DNA of 64,000 nucleotides from an uncultured Oenococcus sp. GTDB taxonomy: Bacteria > Bacillota > Bacilli > Lactobacillales > Lactobacillaceae. This document shows, in pieces, positions 18,138 through 26,977 of the stretch (the first letter of the stretch is position 1; each line of letters begins with the position of its first letter). The stretch lies in the NCBI GenBank assembly GCA_934229385.1, contig CAKQDH010000001.1, forward strand, positions 1-64,000. The letters run 5' to 3'. A program made the translations under genes and the position numbers. The notes below the pieces were generated by a model. It ran no database searches. It was not told the origin of the DNA and worked only from the letters and a program-made list of their open reading frames with translations.

Positions 18138-19181
18138 TTAATCTTGACCAATACGTAATACACACGCTCCTTCAATATCTCCCTTAGATAAGTATTTTAA
18201 AGCTTGATCTGCTTTATCAAAGGGGTACTCGGTTGTCTTTGGCCTAATTCCAATCCTTTCAGCAATAGATAAAAATTCTTCTCCATCACTTCGGGTATTA
18301 CTTTCTACACTGGTTAAAGTTTTTTCGTGAAAAATATGTTTTTCATAATTTAAACTAGGTATATCAGTAAGGTGTATGCCAGCTAAAGCCAACGTGCCTC
18401 CGGGTTTTAAACCTTCAAGAGCTTTAGGAACAATATCGCCTACAGGAGCAAAAATAATCGAAGAATCTAATAATACAGGCGGCAAATCATAAGTACCGCG
18501 AGCAGATTTAGCTCCTAATTTTAAAGCAAACTTTTTTGCATCTTTTCCCCTAGTTAATACATGTATTTCTATTCCTTGAGAAAGTGCTATCTGAGCAGTG
18601 ATGTGGGCTGAACCTCCAAAACCATACAGTCCTAAACGACCGCCAGCCGGGATATTAGCTCTTTTAAAAGCATGATAACCAATAATGCCTGCACATAAAA
18701 GAGGAGAAGCAGATTCAGAATTAAACCTTTCGGGAATATGATAAGCAAAACCCTCTGGAGCAGTTGTATATTGAGCATATCCTCCATCTGCATCCCAGCC
18801 GGTATATTTAGAATAAGGACATAAATTTTCTTTACCGGAGCGGCAAAAAGAACAAACACCACAAGCCCACCGGAACCAAGGAATGCCTACTCGTTCCCCA
18901 ATGGAAAACCTTGACGCCTCCGCGCCTAATTTAACAACTTCTCCTACAATTTCGTGGCCCGGAATCACATGTTTTTTATGAACCGGTAAATCTCCTTCAG
19001 CCACATGAAGATCAGTATGGCATACTCCACAAGTAATAACCCGCACTAAAATTTCTCCTTTTTTTGGTTGAGGGACTTTACGAGTAACCATCCGAATAGG
19101 CGATGGTTTAGAATTTATTGGCGCTGGAGTAGTGACTTCCCAAGCGCGCATTTCATCTGGAACAAAATTATTATCACTCAT
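18138..19181 (-). CDS. Zinc-dependent alcohol dehydrogenase (MDR family)
   Basis: A 347-residue medium-chain dehydrogenase. The catalytic zinc site is CGVCHTDLH (about 51-59) with PGHE (about 74-77); the structural zinc loop has four Cys in CGVCSFCRSGKENLC (about 107-121). The nucleotide fold is GLYGFGGSAH (about 183-192). It resembles the ethanol dehydrogenase AdhP/AdhA type that reduces aldehydes with NADH. Its DNA is clearly richer in G+C than neighbours (sampled 60-base lines of about 37-52% against roughly 30%), which suggests recent acquisition. It has its own terminator and no operon partner. Confidence 0.9.
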   Translation of the reverse strand: MSDNNFVPDEMRAWEVTTPAPINSKPSPIRMVTRKVPQPKKGEILVRVITCGVCHTDLHVAEGDLPVHKKHVIPGHEIVGEVVKLGAEASRFSIGERVGIPWFRWACGVCSFCRSGKENLCPYSKYTGWDADGGYAQYTTAPEGFAYHIPERFNSESASPLLCAGIIGYHAFKRANIPAGGRLGLYGFGGSAHITAQIALSQGIEIHVLTRGKDAKKFALKLGAKSARGTYDLPPVLLDSSIIFAPVGDIVPKALEGLKPGGTLALAGIHLTDIPSLNYEKHIFHEKTLTSVESNTRSDGEEFLSIAERIGIRPKTTEYPFDKADQALKYLSKGDIEGACVLRIGQD

Positions 19182-19509
19182 AATTATAATGGCCTGTTAA
19201 TTAATTATTTAAGATGCTTTTATAAACAAATAAGAAAAATATTTACTTATAAACATACTTACTCTTTTATCTTATAATTTTTTAAATGATTTTGTTTAAA
19301 TGTCTTTATAATTTTTTAAATCTGCTATTTAAATTTATTTTTTCCCATCCAAAAAATAGATATTATATTAAAATAAAAAAGTATATCTAATTTTGGGTAT
19401 TTTTTTAATTATTAAATTTAATATTAAAAAATAAAAAATAAATAAAATTTTTATTAATTAAAAAATTAATTATACTCAGCAAACTAGACATTAACCTTAA
19501 TTAATTTAT
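19182..19509. other. AT-rich divergent gap with a 15-bp direct repeat
   Basis: No coding frame is seen between the divergent alcohol dehydrogenase and peptide transporter genes. TATAATTTTTTAAAT occurs twice, at 19273-19287 and 19307-19321, 34 bases apart; each copy contains a -10 hexamer. Long A and T runs make further motifs unreliable. Confidence 0.5.
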
Positions 19510-19543
19510 ATGACAAACCAAAATAGCAGGAAAGAGGTTTAGT

Positions 19544-21025
19544 ATTTCAAAAGAAAAAATAATTAAAAAAAATAATCGAGGATTTTTTGGCCAACCAAGA
19601 GGGCTTTCTACTTTATTTTTCACCGAGATGTGGGAACGTTTTAGCTATTATGGCATGAGAGCTATCTTGATATACTATATGTATTATTCGATAACCAAAG
19701 GTGGGCTAGGCATGAATAAAAGTCTAGCCGCTTCTATAATGGCTATTTATGGTTCTTTAGTTTACTTATCTTCAGTTTTAGGAGGGTATGTCGGTGATAG
19801 ATTACTAAGTACTCAAAAAACAGTTTTTTTCGGTGGCGTTTTGATTATGTTTGGCCACATTTCGTTGTCGTTACCCTTTGGTAAGATTGCTTTATTTATA
19901 TCTATTATTTTAATCACAATCGGATCAGGTTTTTTAAAACCTAACATTTCCAACATGGTAGGTAGCTTATACAGTCCTGATGATGTCCGTCGTGATTCAG
20001 GTTTTACGATTTATGTCTTCGGTATAAATTTAGGTGCTTTTATAGCTCCCATTTTAGTTCCTTGGGCTCAAGGAAAATTTAATTTCCATGTTGGTTTTTC
20101 TTTAGCCGCCATCGGCATGTTTTTGGGACTTGTTTTTTATTTACAGGGTAGCAATAAATATTTATCCCGTAAGTCTTTTAAAGTTACAAATCCTTTAAAA
20201 AATAACGAAAAAGCATCTTTAATTAAAAAAATTATTGCGGGAGTTATAATTTTCGTTATTATTATAGGGCTTTTAAAAATTTTCGGAAAATTAAATATAG
20301 ATAATTTTATTAATTTACTCAGTATTATCGGTGTTTTAACTCCGGTTGTTTATTTTGCCGTTTTTTTAACCAGCAAAAAGGTTTCAAAAATAGAGCGTTC
20401 AAGAATTTACGCTTATATACCCTTATTTTTAGCAGCTGTTGTTTTTTGGGGAATAGAAGAACAAGGATCTGTAGTCTTAGCCTTGTTTGCTCAAGAACAA
20501 ACCCAAAACCATATTTTAGGTTTTGTTATAAACCCTGCTAATTACCAGACCTTAAACCCATTTTTCATTATGCTTTATACGCCAGTATTTGCTTTTTTAT
20601 GGACCCATTTAGGTAAGAAGCAGCCTTCGTCTCCTAATAAATTTGCCTTAGGCATGATTATTACCGGCTTTTCATATTTCTTAATGGTAATTCCCATTAT
20701 GCTTTTTGGCCCTCATAAATTAGTTAGCCCTTTATGGTTAGTAGGTAGTTGGGCAATTGTAGAAATTGCCGAAATGCTTATTTCACCAATTGGACTTTCT
20801 GTAACGACTGAACTAGCTCCAAAAGCTTTTCAGTCTTCTATGATGAGCATGTGGTTTTTAGCAGACGCTGCCGGACAGGCAATAACTTCTCAAATTGTAA
20901 AATTTTATACAAGATCGACAGAAATTCCGTTTTTTGCCATCATAGCCACAATTTCTGTAATTTGCGGAATAATTTTATTTTTAATGTCTAAAAAAATCAA
21001 AGTGTTAATGCGAGGAGTTCTTTAA
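19544..21025 (+). CDS. dtpT: POT family di-/tripeptide transporter, abnormal 5' end
   Basis: A proton-coupled peptide symporter with about 14 membrane helices. The first in-frame ATG (19628) would cut off FFGQPRGLSTLFFTE and break the essential ExxERFSYYG motif, so translation must begin upstream. The open frame runs back to a stop at 19511 with no ATG, GTG or TTG. Two explanations fit. AUU at 19544 lies six bases after AGGAAAGAGG. Alternatively, an ATG at 19510 starts ten codons in another frame (ending GAG GTT TAG) and a single-base shift at GTTT joins it to this frame. Coordinates given assume the AUU start (493 residues). The gene may be functional, frameshifted or misread by one base. 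Confidence 0.75.
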   Translation: MSKEKIIKKNNRGFFGQPRGLSTLFFTEMWERFSYYGMRAILIYYMYYSITKGGLGMNKSLAASIMAIYGSLVYLSSVLGGYVGDRLLSTQKTVFFGGVLIMFGHISLSLPFGKIALFISIILITIGSGFLKPNISNMVGSLYSPDDVRRDSGFTIYVFGINLGAFIAPILVPWAQGKFNFHVGFSLAAIGMFLGLVFYLQGSNKYLSRKSFKVTNPLKNNEKASLIKKIIAGVIIFVIIIGLLKIFGKLNIDNFINLLSIIGVLTPVVYFAVFLTSKKVSKIERSRIYAYIPLFLAAVVFWGIEEQGSVVLALFAQEQTQNHILGFVINPANYQTLNPFFIMLYTPVFAFLWTHLGKKQPSSPNKFALGMIITGFSYFLMVIPIMLFGPHKLVSPLWLVGSWAIVEIAEMLISPIGLSVTTELAPKAFQSSMMSMWFLADAAGQAITSQIVKFYTRSTEIPFFAIIATISVICGIILFLMSKKIKVLMRGVL

Positions 21026-21048
21026 AATAGAAATTCTAACTATTTAAT

Positions 21049-21936
21049 ATGCCAAAAAAAACCAAAAAAAAATTAATAAGAAATATATCCACCATTATTG
21101 TTTTATTAATCGCAGGAATTTCTTATGGAACTAGCCAACATCCTTTTCAGACTCCCAACAAGCAAAACCATCCTCAAAATATTTCTTCCTCTAATCAAAA
21201 CCACGCTCCTACTCTTAATGCTACCGAAAAACAATTAGTTAAGATTCCTTTTAGCTATAAAAAATATCCTGAATATTATGCTAAAGCAGATAACAATGCA
21301 AATTTAAGTTCCCAAGAATTAAAACAAACAAATCAAAATGGAGGAAATTTTTGGGTTAATTATTCTCCCTTAGATCAATACGGTCGAGCAGGAGAAGCTA
21401 TTGGTTTGGTTACTTATAAATCTATCTATGATAACGCTTCTAGAAATAAACCTCGTCCCAGTTTTCCTGCTTCTACTAGACCGGCTGGTTTATATTCGAA
21501 TGCCAAATACCTCCCCAGCGAACAAAGATGGGAAGGTGGGAAAAGCAATAATACTATCCTCCAATTAGATGACTATCATGGTTATCTTTATAATAAATCA
21601 CACAGTTTTGCTTATTCTTTAGGAGGAGATATGCAAAATCATAACGTTACCGTTGGTACTCGAGGACAAAACGTCGGCAGTAACAGTACAAAAGATCCTG
21701 GTGGTATGTCTTATCCAGAAACTTCAGTTAGAAACGCAATTTACAAAAATCATAATTTAAAGGTACTTTATAAAGCTAAACCTATTTATAACGGTAATGA
21801 ATTATTACCACGAGGAACTCATGTTCAAGCTTATTCTGTTAATGATAAAGGCAAGGCAATTAATCTCAACATATGGGTTTTTAATGCCCAAAATGGAGTC
21901 AATATTAACTATAAAACAGGGCAGTGGCAAAAATAG
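21049..21936 (+). CDS. DNA/RNA non-specific endonuclease family protein (EndA-like)
   Basis: A 295-residue protein with a signal anchor at about residues 9-27 (IRNISTIIVLLIAGISYGT), then a Gln/Asn-rich linker to about 70 and an extracellular nuclease domain. The catalytic motif is YNKSHSFAYSLGGD (about 182-195), equivalent to the NRSH/DRGH histidine block, followed by TVGTRGQNVGS (about 202-212) and GGMSYPE (about 219-225). Family members degrade extracellular DNA or serve in DNA uptake. It lies 23 bases after the peptide transporter and may be cotranscribed; the functional link is not obvious. Confidence 0.82.
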   Translation: MPKKTKKKLIRNISTIIVLLIAGISYGTSQHPFQTPNKQNHPQNISSSNQNHAPTLNATEKQLVKIPFSYKKYPEYYAKADNNANLSSQELKQTNQNGGNFWVNYSPLDQYGRAGEAIGLVTYKSIYDNASRNKPRPSFPASTRPAGLYSNAKYLPSEQRWEGGKSNNTILQLDDYHGYLYNKSHSFAYSLGGDMQNHNVTVGTRGQNVGSNSTKDPGGMSYPETSVRNAIYKNHNLKVLYKAKPIYNGNELLPRGTHVQAYSVNDKGKAINLNIWVFNAQNGVNINYKTGQWQK

Positions 21937-22055
21937 CTTAAACTTTTTATTTTAAAATCTATATTAAAAAAATAAATTTTTTAATATTTTTAAATCCTAT
22001 AGAAAAAGTATTTCTAAATTTTAATTATCTTATTACTAGGTTTAAAGGTATTCTT

Positions 22056-22679
22056 ATGAAATATAAAACAATTATTTTTGATATTGACGGAACCATAATT
22101 AATAGTTTTTTACCTTATTTAAATATTATGAAAAAATTATTACCTCAATACCAAAAGGCCTTTTCTAAAAGCCTTTTAAAAAAGACCTTTTCGATGTCTA
22201 CTAAACAAGAATTACAAACTTTAAAAATACCTCAAGTTTACCAAAAAAAATTCATCATAGATTATGCATTAGTAGAGCAAAAAACTACTAAAGCAGCCCC
22301 TTATCCCGGTATAGAAGAAACCCTAAAAAAATTACATCGAAATAATTTTAAACTAGGAATATTAACTTCTCGCACTAGAGCCGAAACCAATGCTCTTTTT
22401 AAAAATTATAGTTTTATGAAATTAATTGAAGTAACGGCTACAGCAGATGATATTCCTTATCAAAAACCAAATCCCCGACCTTTAATAGAAACCATTAATA
22501 AAATGCATTCAAACAAAACCAAAACTTTATATATAGGAGATTCCCCGGTTGATGAAAAAACTGCCCAACGAGCCAAAGTTAGTTTTGGTTTAGCAAAATG
22601 GGGGAGCACTTCCCTTAAGAAATTTTCTTTTGCTAAGTTTATCTTTAATAGTCCACTAGAAATTTTGAAATTGCTTTAA
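22056..22679 (+). CDS. HAD family hydrolase, phosphoglycolate phosphatase-like
   Basis: A 207-residue HAD subfamily IA phosphatase. Motif I is FDIDGTI (about 7-13) with nucleophile Asp8 and acid Asp10; motif II is LTSRTR (about 101-106), motif III the Lys in YQKPNPRP, and motif IV IGDSPVDE (about 167-174). A helical cap lies between motifs I and II. Substrate cannot be assigned; candidates are phosphoglycolate, PPi or nucleotides. AAAGG is eight bases before the ATG. Confidence 0.85.
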   Translation: MKYKTIIFDIDGTIINSFLPYLNIMKKLLPQYQKAFSKSLLKKTFSMSTKQELQTLKIPQVYQKKFIIDYALVEQKTTKAAPYPGIEETLKKLHRNNFKLGILTSRTRAETNALFKNYSFMKLIEVTATADDIPYQKPNPRPLIETINKMHSNKTKTLYIGDSPVDEKTAQRAKVSFGLAKWGSTSLKKFSFAKFIFNSPLEILKLL

Positions 22680-22745
22680 AATTTCTAAATCCTTTTTTAG
22701 GCTCTTTTGGCATTAAAAGGCTTGAAATTAATTAAAATATAAGGA

Positions 22746-22754
22746 TGGTATAAT
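22746..22754 (+). promoter_or_regulatory. Extended -10 promoter of the thiamine operon
   Basis: TGGTATAAT is a perfect -10 with the TGn extension. Transcription would start near 22761, about 22 bases before the riboswitch aptamer. A small hairpin AGTAGTT-AA-AACTACT (22761-22776) would then form the 5' end. Confidence 0.65.
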
Positions 22755-22782
22755 TATTTTAGTAGTTAAAACTACTATTAAT

Positions 22783-22877
22783 AACACTGGGGAAACTACC
22801 TGAATAGTAGTTGAGATAAATCTTTTTCGATTTAACCCTTTGAACCTGTTAGTTAATACTTTTGGAGGGAAAGTGTT
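22783..22877 (+). promoter_or_regulatory. TPP riboswitch (THI element) aptamer
   Basis: The closing helix pairs AACACT (22783-22788) with AGTGTT (22872-22877). The conserved core is present: CTGGGG, TTGAGATAAA, ACCCTTTGAACCTGTTAGTT and TTTGGAGGGAAAGTG. It senses thiamine pyrophosphate and lies directly upstream of thiM-thiD-thiE, with an intrinsic terminator as expression platform. Confidence 0.95.
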
Positions 22878-22918
22878 TAATAAATTTTTTTATTTTAAAA
22901 AGATTCAACCCTAACCGA

Positions 22919-22956
22919 GAGTTATTAACATTAAATAACGTTAATAACTCTTTTTT
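22919..22956 (+). terminator. Riboswitch-controlled terminator
   Basis: Stem GAGTTATTAAC (22919-22929) pairs with GTTAATAACTC (22940-22950), followed by six T. When TPP binds the aptamer this hairpin should form and stop transcription before thiM. Confidence 0.88.
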
Positions 22957-22991
22957 AAGCTATTTTATAAGCTTAATAAAAAGGAAAAATT

Positions 22992-23792
22992 ATGAAGATT
23001 GATTTATTAAAAAAATTAAGAGAGAAAAACCCTTTAGCTTATAATATTTGTAATTTTGTAACTGTCCAAGACGTTTGTAATGGCATTAGTGCCATTGGAG
23101 CTTCTCCGGCCGCGGATGTAGCAGAAGAGGAATTAGGTGAAGCTGAGGATTTAATTAAAGTTTGTAACTCTTTAACCGTTAATATAGGAGCTTTAATAAA
23201 CCCTAAAATAGATAACATTGCTAAAATTATTAATTTTGCTAATAAATATCATAAACCAGTAGTACTAGACCCGGTCGCTGTAGGCGCTTCTAATTCTAGA
23301 AAAAAGCGAACTGAAAGTTTACTTAAACAAAATAAAATTGCTGTTATTAGAGGAAATAGTGGGGAAATAGCAACCCTAGCTGGAATCAAATGGACAACCA
23401 AGGGTATTGATGCTGGAGAAGGATCAGCAGATCGAGTTGAGATGGCTCAAAAATTGGCTGAAAAATATCATTGCGTAGTAGCTGAAAGTGGAAAAACAGA
23501 CATCATCACTGATGGAAAAGAAGTTACAAAAATCTTCAACCAAACTGATCTTTTTAAATTACATATAGGTTCTGGTGATATGCTTTCAAGCATCATTGGT
23601 TGTTTCTGTGGCATAGAAAATAACTATTTTGAAGCAGCCAGAGTGGGAGCTTTAGTTTTTGCTATTGCAGGAGAAATAGCAGCTAATCTAGTTAAAAAAC
23701 GTTTACCAGGAACTTTCGCTGCTAAACTAATTGATGAACTTTATTTAATTAATAAAGAAAAAATAAAAAAATATGCTAAATTTACTTCATAA
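22992..23792 (+). CDS. thiM: Hydroxyethylthiazole kinase
   Basis: A 266-residue ribokinase-like kinase that phosphorylates hydroxyethylthiazole in thiamine salvage. Marks are NICNFVTVQDVCNG (about 18-31), SPAADVAEEE (about 37-46), VLDPVAVGAS (about 90-99), RGNSGEIATLAG (about 118-129) and the anion-hole/catalytic GSGDMLSS (about 193-200). AAAAGGAAAA precedes the ATG. First gene after the TPP riboswitch, 26 bases ahead of thiD. Confidence 0.96.
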   Translation: MKIDLLKKLREKNPLAYNICNFVTVQDVCNGISAIGASPAADVAEEELGEAEDLIKVCNSLTVNIGALINPKIDNIAKIINFANKYHKPVVLDPVAVGASNSRKKRTESLLKQNKIAVIRGNSGEIATLAGIKWTTKGIDAGEGSADRVEMAQKLAEKYHCVVAESGKTDIITDGKEVTKIFNQTDLFKLHIGSGDMLSSIIGCFCGIENNYFEAARVGALVFAIAGEIAANLVKKRLPGTFAAKLIDELYLINKEKIKKYAKFTS

Positions 23793-23818
23793 AATTAAAG
23801 AGATTAAGGAGACTTTTA

Positions 23819-24616
23819 ATGGTTAACCAAACCATCCAAGCTTTAACAATAGCTGGTACCGATAGTGGTGGAGGTGCTGGCATTATGGCTGATATTAAGA
23901 CTATGGAAGCTTGTCATGTTTTTTCTGCAGCTATAGTGGTGGCTGTTACAGCTCAAAATACTCTTGGTGTTCAAGATTTTACAACTATACCTACAAAGAT
24001 TATTAATGAACAATTTACTTCTATTAATTCAGATTTTAAAATAAGGGCTTGTAAAACAGGAATGCTCGCAAACCCTCTCGTGGTTAATACCGTTGCTGAT
24101 AATTTAAAAAAATATAATTTTGGCCCTTTAATAGTTGACCCAGTAATTGTGGCTAAAGGGGGGAGCGTCTTATTATCACAAAAAGCAGTTATAACTTTAA
24201 AAGAAAAACTTTTACCTTTAGCAACTGTTGTGACTCCAAATTTGCCAGAAGCAGAAAAATTATCGGGTATTAAAATTGATAACCGAGAAAAAGTCCTTCT
24301 AGCTGCAAAAAAATTAAGAAAATTAGGTACAAAAAACATCATCATAAAAGGAGGGCATACTAAAGAAAAAACATCTTCTGACTTTGTTTTATTAGAAAAT
24401 GGAAAATCATTTTGGATGTCCTCTCCAAGAATTAACACTAAAAGAACCCACGGTACAGGGGATACTTTATCGTCTTGTATTACAGCAGAAATTGCTAAAG
24501 GCAATAATGTTGAAACCGCAATAAAAATAGGGAAAAAATATATTCAGGCTACTATAGAACAAGGAATCCAAGTTGGACATGGACATGGCCCCTTAAATCA
24601 CTGGGCAAAAATTTAG
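23819..24616 (+). CDS. thiD: Hydroxymethylpyrimidine/phosphomethylpyrimidine kinase
   Basis: A 265-residue kinase that converts HMP to HMP-PP in two steps. The N-terminal AGTDSGGGAGIMADIKT (about 12-28), VDPVIVAKGG (about 106-115), TPNLPEAEKLSG (about 138-149), KGGHTKE (about 177-183) and GTGDTLSSC (about 212-220) are all conserved. AAGGAG lies before the ATG. Between thiM and thiE in the thiamine salvage operon. Confidence 0.96.
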   Translation: MVNQTIQALTIAGTDSGGGAGIMADIKTMEACHVFSAAIVVAVTAQNTLGVQDFTTIPTKIINEQFTSINSDFKIRACKTGMLANPLVVNTVADNLKKYNFGPLIVDPVIVAKGGSVLLSQKAVITLKEKLLPLATVVTPNLPEAEKLSGIKIDNREKVLLAAKKLRKLGTKNIIIKGGHTKEKTSSDFVLLENGKSFWMSSPRINTKRTHGTGDTLSSCITAEIAKGNNVETAIKIGKKYIQATIEQGIQVGHGHGPLNHWAKI

Positions 24617-24657
24617 TATTTAAAAAATAAAATAAAATAAAGTTAGGTTAAATTATT

Positions 24658-25320
24658 ATGACTATTAGTTTCAAGAAAGAAATTTTACACAATTATTTTA
24701 TTGCCGGAACTCCAAATATTTCAAACCAACACAAAGATTTAAAAGTTATCGTAGAGGAAGCTCTAAAAGCAGGAATTACTGCATTTCAGTTTCGAGAAAA
24801 AGGGGCAAATTCTTTAAAGGGTAACGATAAAATAAAAATGGCACTTAGCTTGAGAAAGCTTTGTAAAAAATATCATGTTCCTTTTATTATTGATGATGAT
24901 GTCAATCTTGCTGAACGAGTTAAAGCTGATGGCATCCATGTTGGCCAAACTGATGAAAATATAGCTAAAGTTATTCAAGAAGTTAATTCTTCAATGTTTG
25001 TCGGCTTATCATGCCAAACAGAAGAACAAATTAAAGTTGCCAATACAATTTCCGGATTATCTTATATTGGTTCAGGATCAGTTTCAAAATCACCTTCAAA
25101 AGATTCTTCTGAAGTGATAGGTTTTCAAGGTTTAAAAAAACTTACTAAATTAACTAACTTTCCTATAGTCGCAATTGGCGGTATAAATAAAGAGAATATT
25201 AAAAAATTGCCACAAACGGGTGTAAGTGGTGCAGCCGTAATTTCAATGATTGCAAGAAGCCAAAATATTTTTACAACAGTAAAATTAATGGACAAAATTA
25301 AATATAATTATGAAAACTAA
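24658..25320 (+). CDS. thiE: Thiamine phosphate synthase
   Basis: A 220-residue TIM-barrel enzyme that joins HMP-PP and thiazole phosphate to make thiamine phosphate. Key blocks are FQFREKG (about 43-49), IIDDDVNLAERVKADGIHVGQ (split across about 79-99), VGLSCQTEEQ (about 117-126), a phosphate loop near SGSVSKSPSKD (about 139-149) and AIGGIN (about 170-175). No de novo genes (thiC, thiG) are in the window, so the operon works in salvage. Confidence 0.95.
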   Translation: MTISFKKEILHNYFIAGTPNISNQHKDLKVIVEEALKAGITAFQFREKGANSLKGNDKIKMALSLRKLCKKYHVPFIIDDDVNLAERVKADGIHVGQTDENIAKVIQEVNSSMFVGLSCQTEEQIKVANTISGLSYIGSGSVSKSPSKDSSEVIGFQGLKKLTKLTNFPIVAIGGINKENIKKLPQTGVSGAAVISMIARSQNIFTTVKLMDKIKYNYEN

Positions 25321-25389
25321 TTTTTTATTATAATTTTTATAATTTAATTTAAGATCAAATTTAAATAAATAAAATCATAAATTTAGTAA

Positions 25390-25417
25390 AATTTAGTTAT
25401 TAATTAATAACTAAATT
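25390..25417. repeat. 28-bp perfect palindrome after thiE
   Basis: AATTTAGTTATT-AATT-AATAACTAAATT reads the same on both strands. It lies 70 bases after the thiE stop and could be an A/T-only terminator or a protein site. Confidence 0.6.
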
Positions 25418-25589
25418 AGTTTAATTAATTAGTTCAATTATAATTAATTCATATAATCATATGGTTATAATAAATATATAAAAATTTTTAAATTATAAAT
25501 TAATTTAAAAATTTTATTTTTTATAAAATAAAATTACAGTTATCTAGATAGTTATCTAAAAAACTGATTTAAACCCCCTACATCAAAAA

Positions 25590-25633
25590 TAATTCATTGT
25601 GTTTAAAAGTCTACATAATTATACACAATGAAT
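25590..25633. repeat. 12-bp inverted repeat upstream of xerS
   Basis: AATTCATTGTGT (25590-25601) and ACACAATGAATT (25622-25633) are exact reverse complements separated by 20 bases, about 150 bases before xerS. The higher complexity of the arms makes chance less likely than for pure A/T repeats nearby. Confidence 0.55.
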
Positions 25634-25781
25634 TTAGCCTACTTTCTTTTTCTAAGTTTAATTACTCAACAAAGTAGCTAACTCATTTTAAATAATATTT
25701 ATTAACTATTATTATTTATATAAAACAAATAAAATTTAAAATTAAATTTAAAAGCTATAAAAAAGATTCTACTTAAATAAA

Positions 25782-26870
25782 ATGCAAAAAGATCAATATA
25801 TAAAATTAAATATTTCTCGCTTAAAAAGACTTCCTTTTTTTGCTAAAGATTATTACTTATCAAAACAGGCGTTAGATTTTTCGGAAGCAACCCTCTACCA
25901 ATATCTAGAAGTCTTAGAAATGTTTCTACAATGGCTAATTAAAAGTGGAATTTCTAATAAAAAAGAAATAAAAAATATTCCTTTAAGCGATCTGGAAAAA
26001 ATTACTCCTAAAGATATTGAAATATACATAACAGATCTAAGACACCTTCCAAAAAAGACTATTCATGGATTTATTAAAAACTCAAACGAAAAAGTTTCAA
26101 ATAAAACGGTTATTGATCGAATCATATCATTAAGAGCTTTTTTTCATTATTTAAATGAAGAAACAAATCCCGAAAATAACAAAACTTATTTAAGTAATAA
26201 TGTAATGGAAAAAATACACCTACCTAAGCAAAAATCCGAAACACTAAATTATCGAGCTGACCAGTTACGAAAAAAAATGTTTTTGGGAAAAGAAAAAAAT
26301 GAATTTATCGTTTGGGTTGAAAATGAATATCCAAAAAAACTAAATTCCCATCAATTAGCTTTTTTTAAAAAAAATAAAGAAAGAGATTTAGCTATTATTT
26401 CTTTGTTAATGGCCACTGGAATTAGAGTTTCTGAACTTACTAATGCAAATATCACTGATTTAAACTTATCAGGACATGAAATACAAGTTATACGAAAAGG
26501 TAATTATAAAGACATTGCTAGTATTGCACCTTGGGCCATTCCTTATTTAAAAAAATATATAAAAATAAGGAAAAAAAAGTATCAACCAACCACAAATAAC
26601 AAAGCACTTTTTATTTCAAATAGTCGAAATAAAACTATGCGTATCTCTTCAATTTCTGTTGAAAGGATGGTTAAAAAATATTCTAGTGCTTTCGGAAAAC
26701 CAACAACTCCTCATAAATTTAGGCATGGATTAGCTACCGAATTGATTCAAAAAACTGGTAGTGAAAGTTTAGTAGCAGCAATATTGGGACAAACCACTAC
26801 TAGTGCTACTAAACTTTATACACATATAACTAAAAATGAACGCAAAAACATAATGGAAAAGATGAACTAA
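25782..26870 (+). CDS. xerS: Tyrosine recombinase XerS
   Basis: A 362-residue integrase-family recombinase that resolves chromosome dimers without a XerCD partner. The N-terminal SAM-like domain (about 1-170) has the XerS-type opening LPFFAKDYYLSKQAL. Catalytic residues are Arg in GIRVSEL (about 216-222), Lys in RKGNYKD, His-x-x-Arg in HKFRHGLAT (about 314-322), Gln in LGQTTTSATKLYTH where many relatives have His or Trp, and nucleophile Tyr in LYTH. The Gln substitution should be compared with other XerS proteins. No Shine-Dalgarno is obvious. The palindrome-rich gap upstream may hold its target. Confidence 0.88.
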   Translation: MQKDQYIKLNISRLKRLPFFAKDYYLSKQALDFSEATLYQYLEVLEMFLQWLIKSGISNKKEIKNIPLSDLEKITPKDIEIYITDLRHLPKKTIHGFIKNSNEKVSNKTVIDRIISLRAFFHYLNEETNPENNKTYLSNNVMEKIHLPKQKSETLNYRADQLRKKMFLGKEKNEFIVWVENEYPKKLNSHQLAFFKKNKERDLAIISLLMATGIRVSELTNANITDLNLSGHEIQVIRKGNYKDIASIAPWAIPYLKKYIKIRKKKYQPTTNNKALFISNSRNKTMRISSISVERMVKKYSSAFGKPTTPHKFRHGLATELIQKTGSESLVAAILGQTTTSATKLYTHITKNERKNIMEKMN

Positions 26871-26977
26871 AAAATTTAAGAGCTTAGAGCTTAATTACTA
26901 TTTAAAAATTAATAACCCATAAAAACCATTGTTTAAATTAATTTATATCCCCTTTTAAATAAACATCTAACTAAATT

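Larger units (their letters stand above)
25321..25781. other. 461-base non-coding gap with palindromes upstream of xerS
   Basis: No coding frame. It contains a 28-bp perfect palindrome (25390-25417), a 9-bp direct repeat AGTTATCTA (25538-25546 and 25550-25558), and a 12-bp inverted repeat AATTCATTGTGT/ACACAATGAATT (25590-25601 and 25622-25633). In streptococci and lactococci the XerS target difSL lies beside xerS, so this is the place to look for it. I cannot confirm a dif match by eye. Confidence 0.5.

Noticed and set aside
23971-24504. 177-codon open frame antisense to thiD
   Set aside because: A shadow of the strongly conserved thiD coding sequence.
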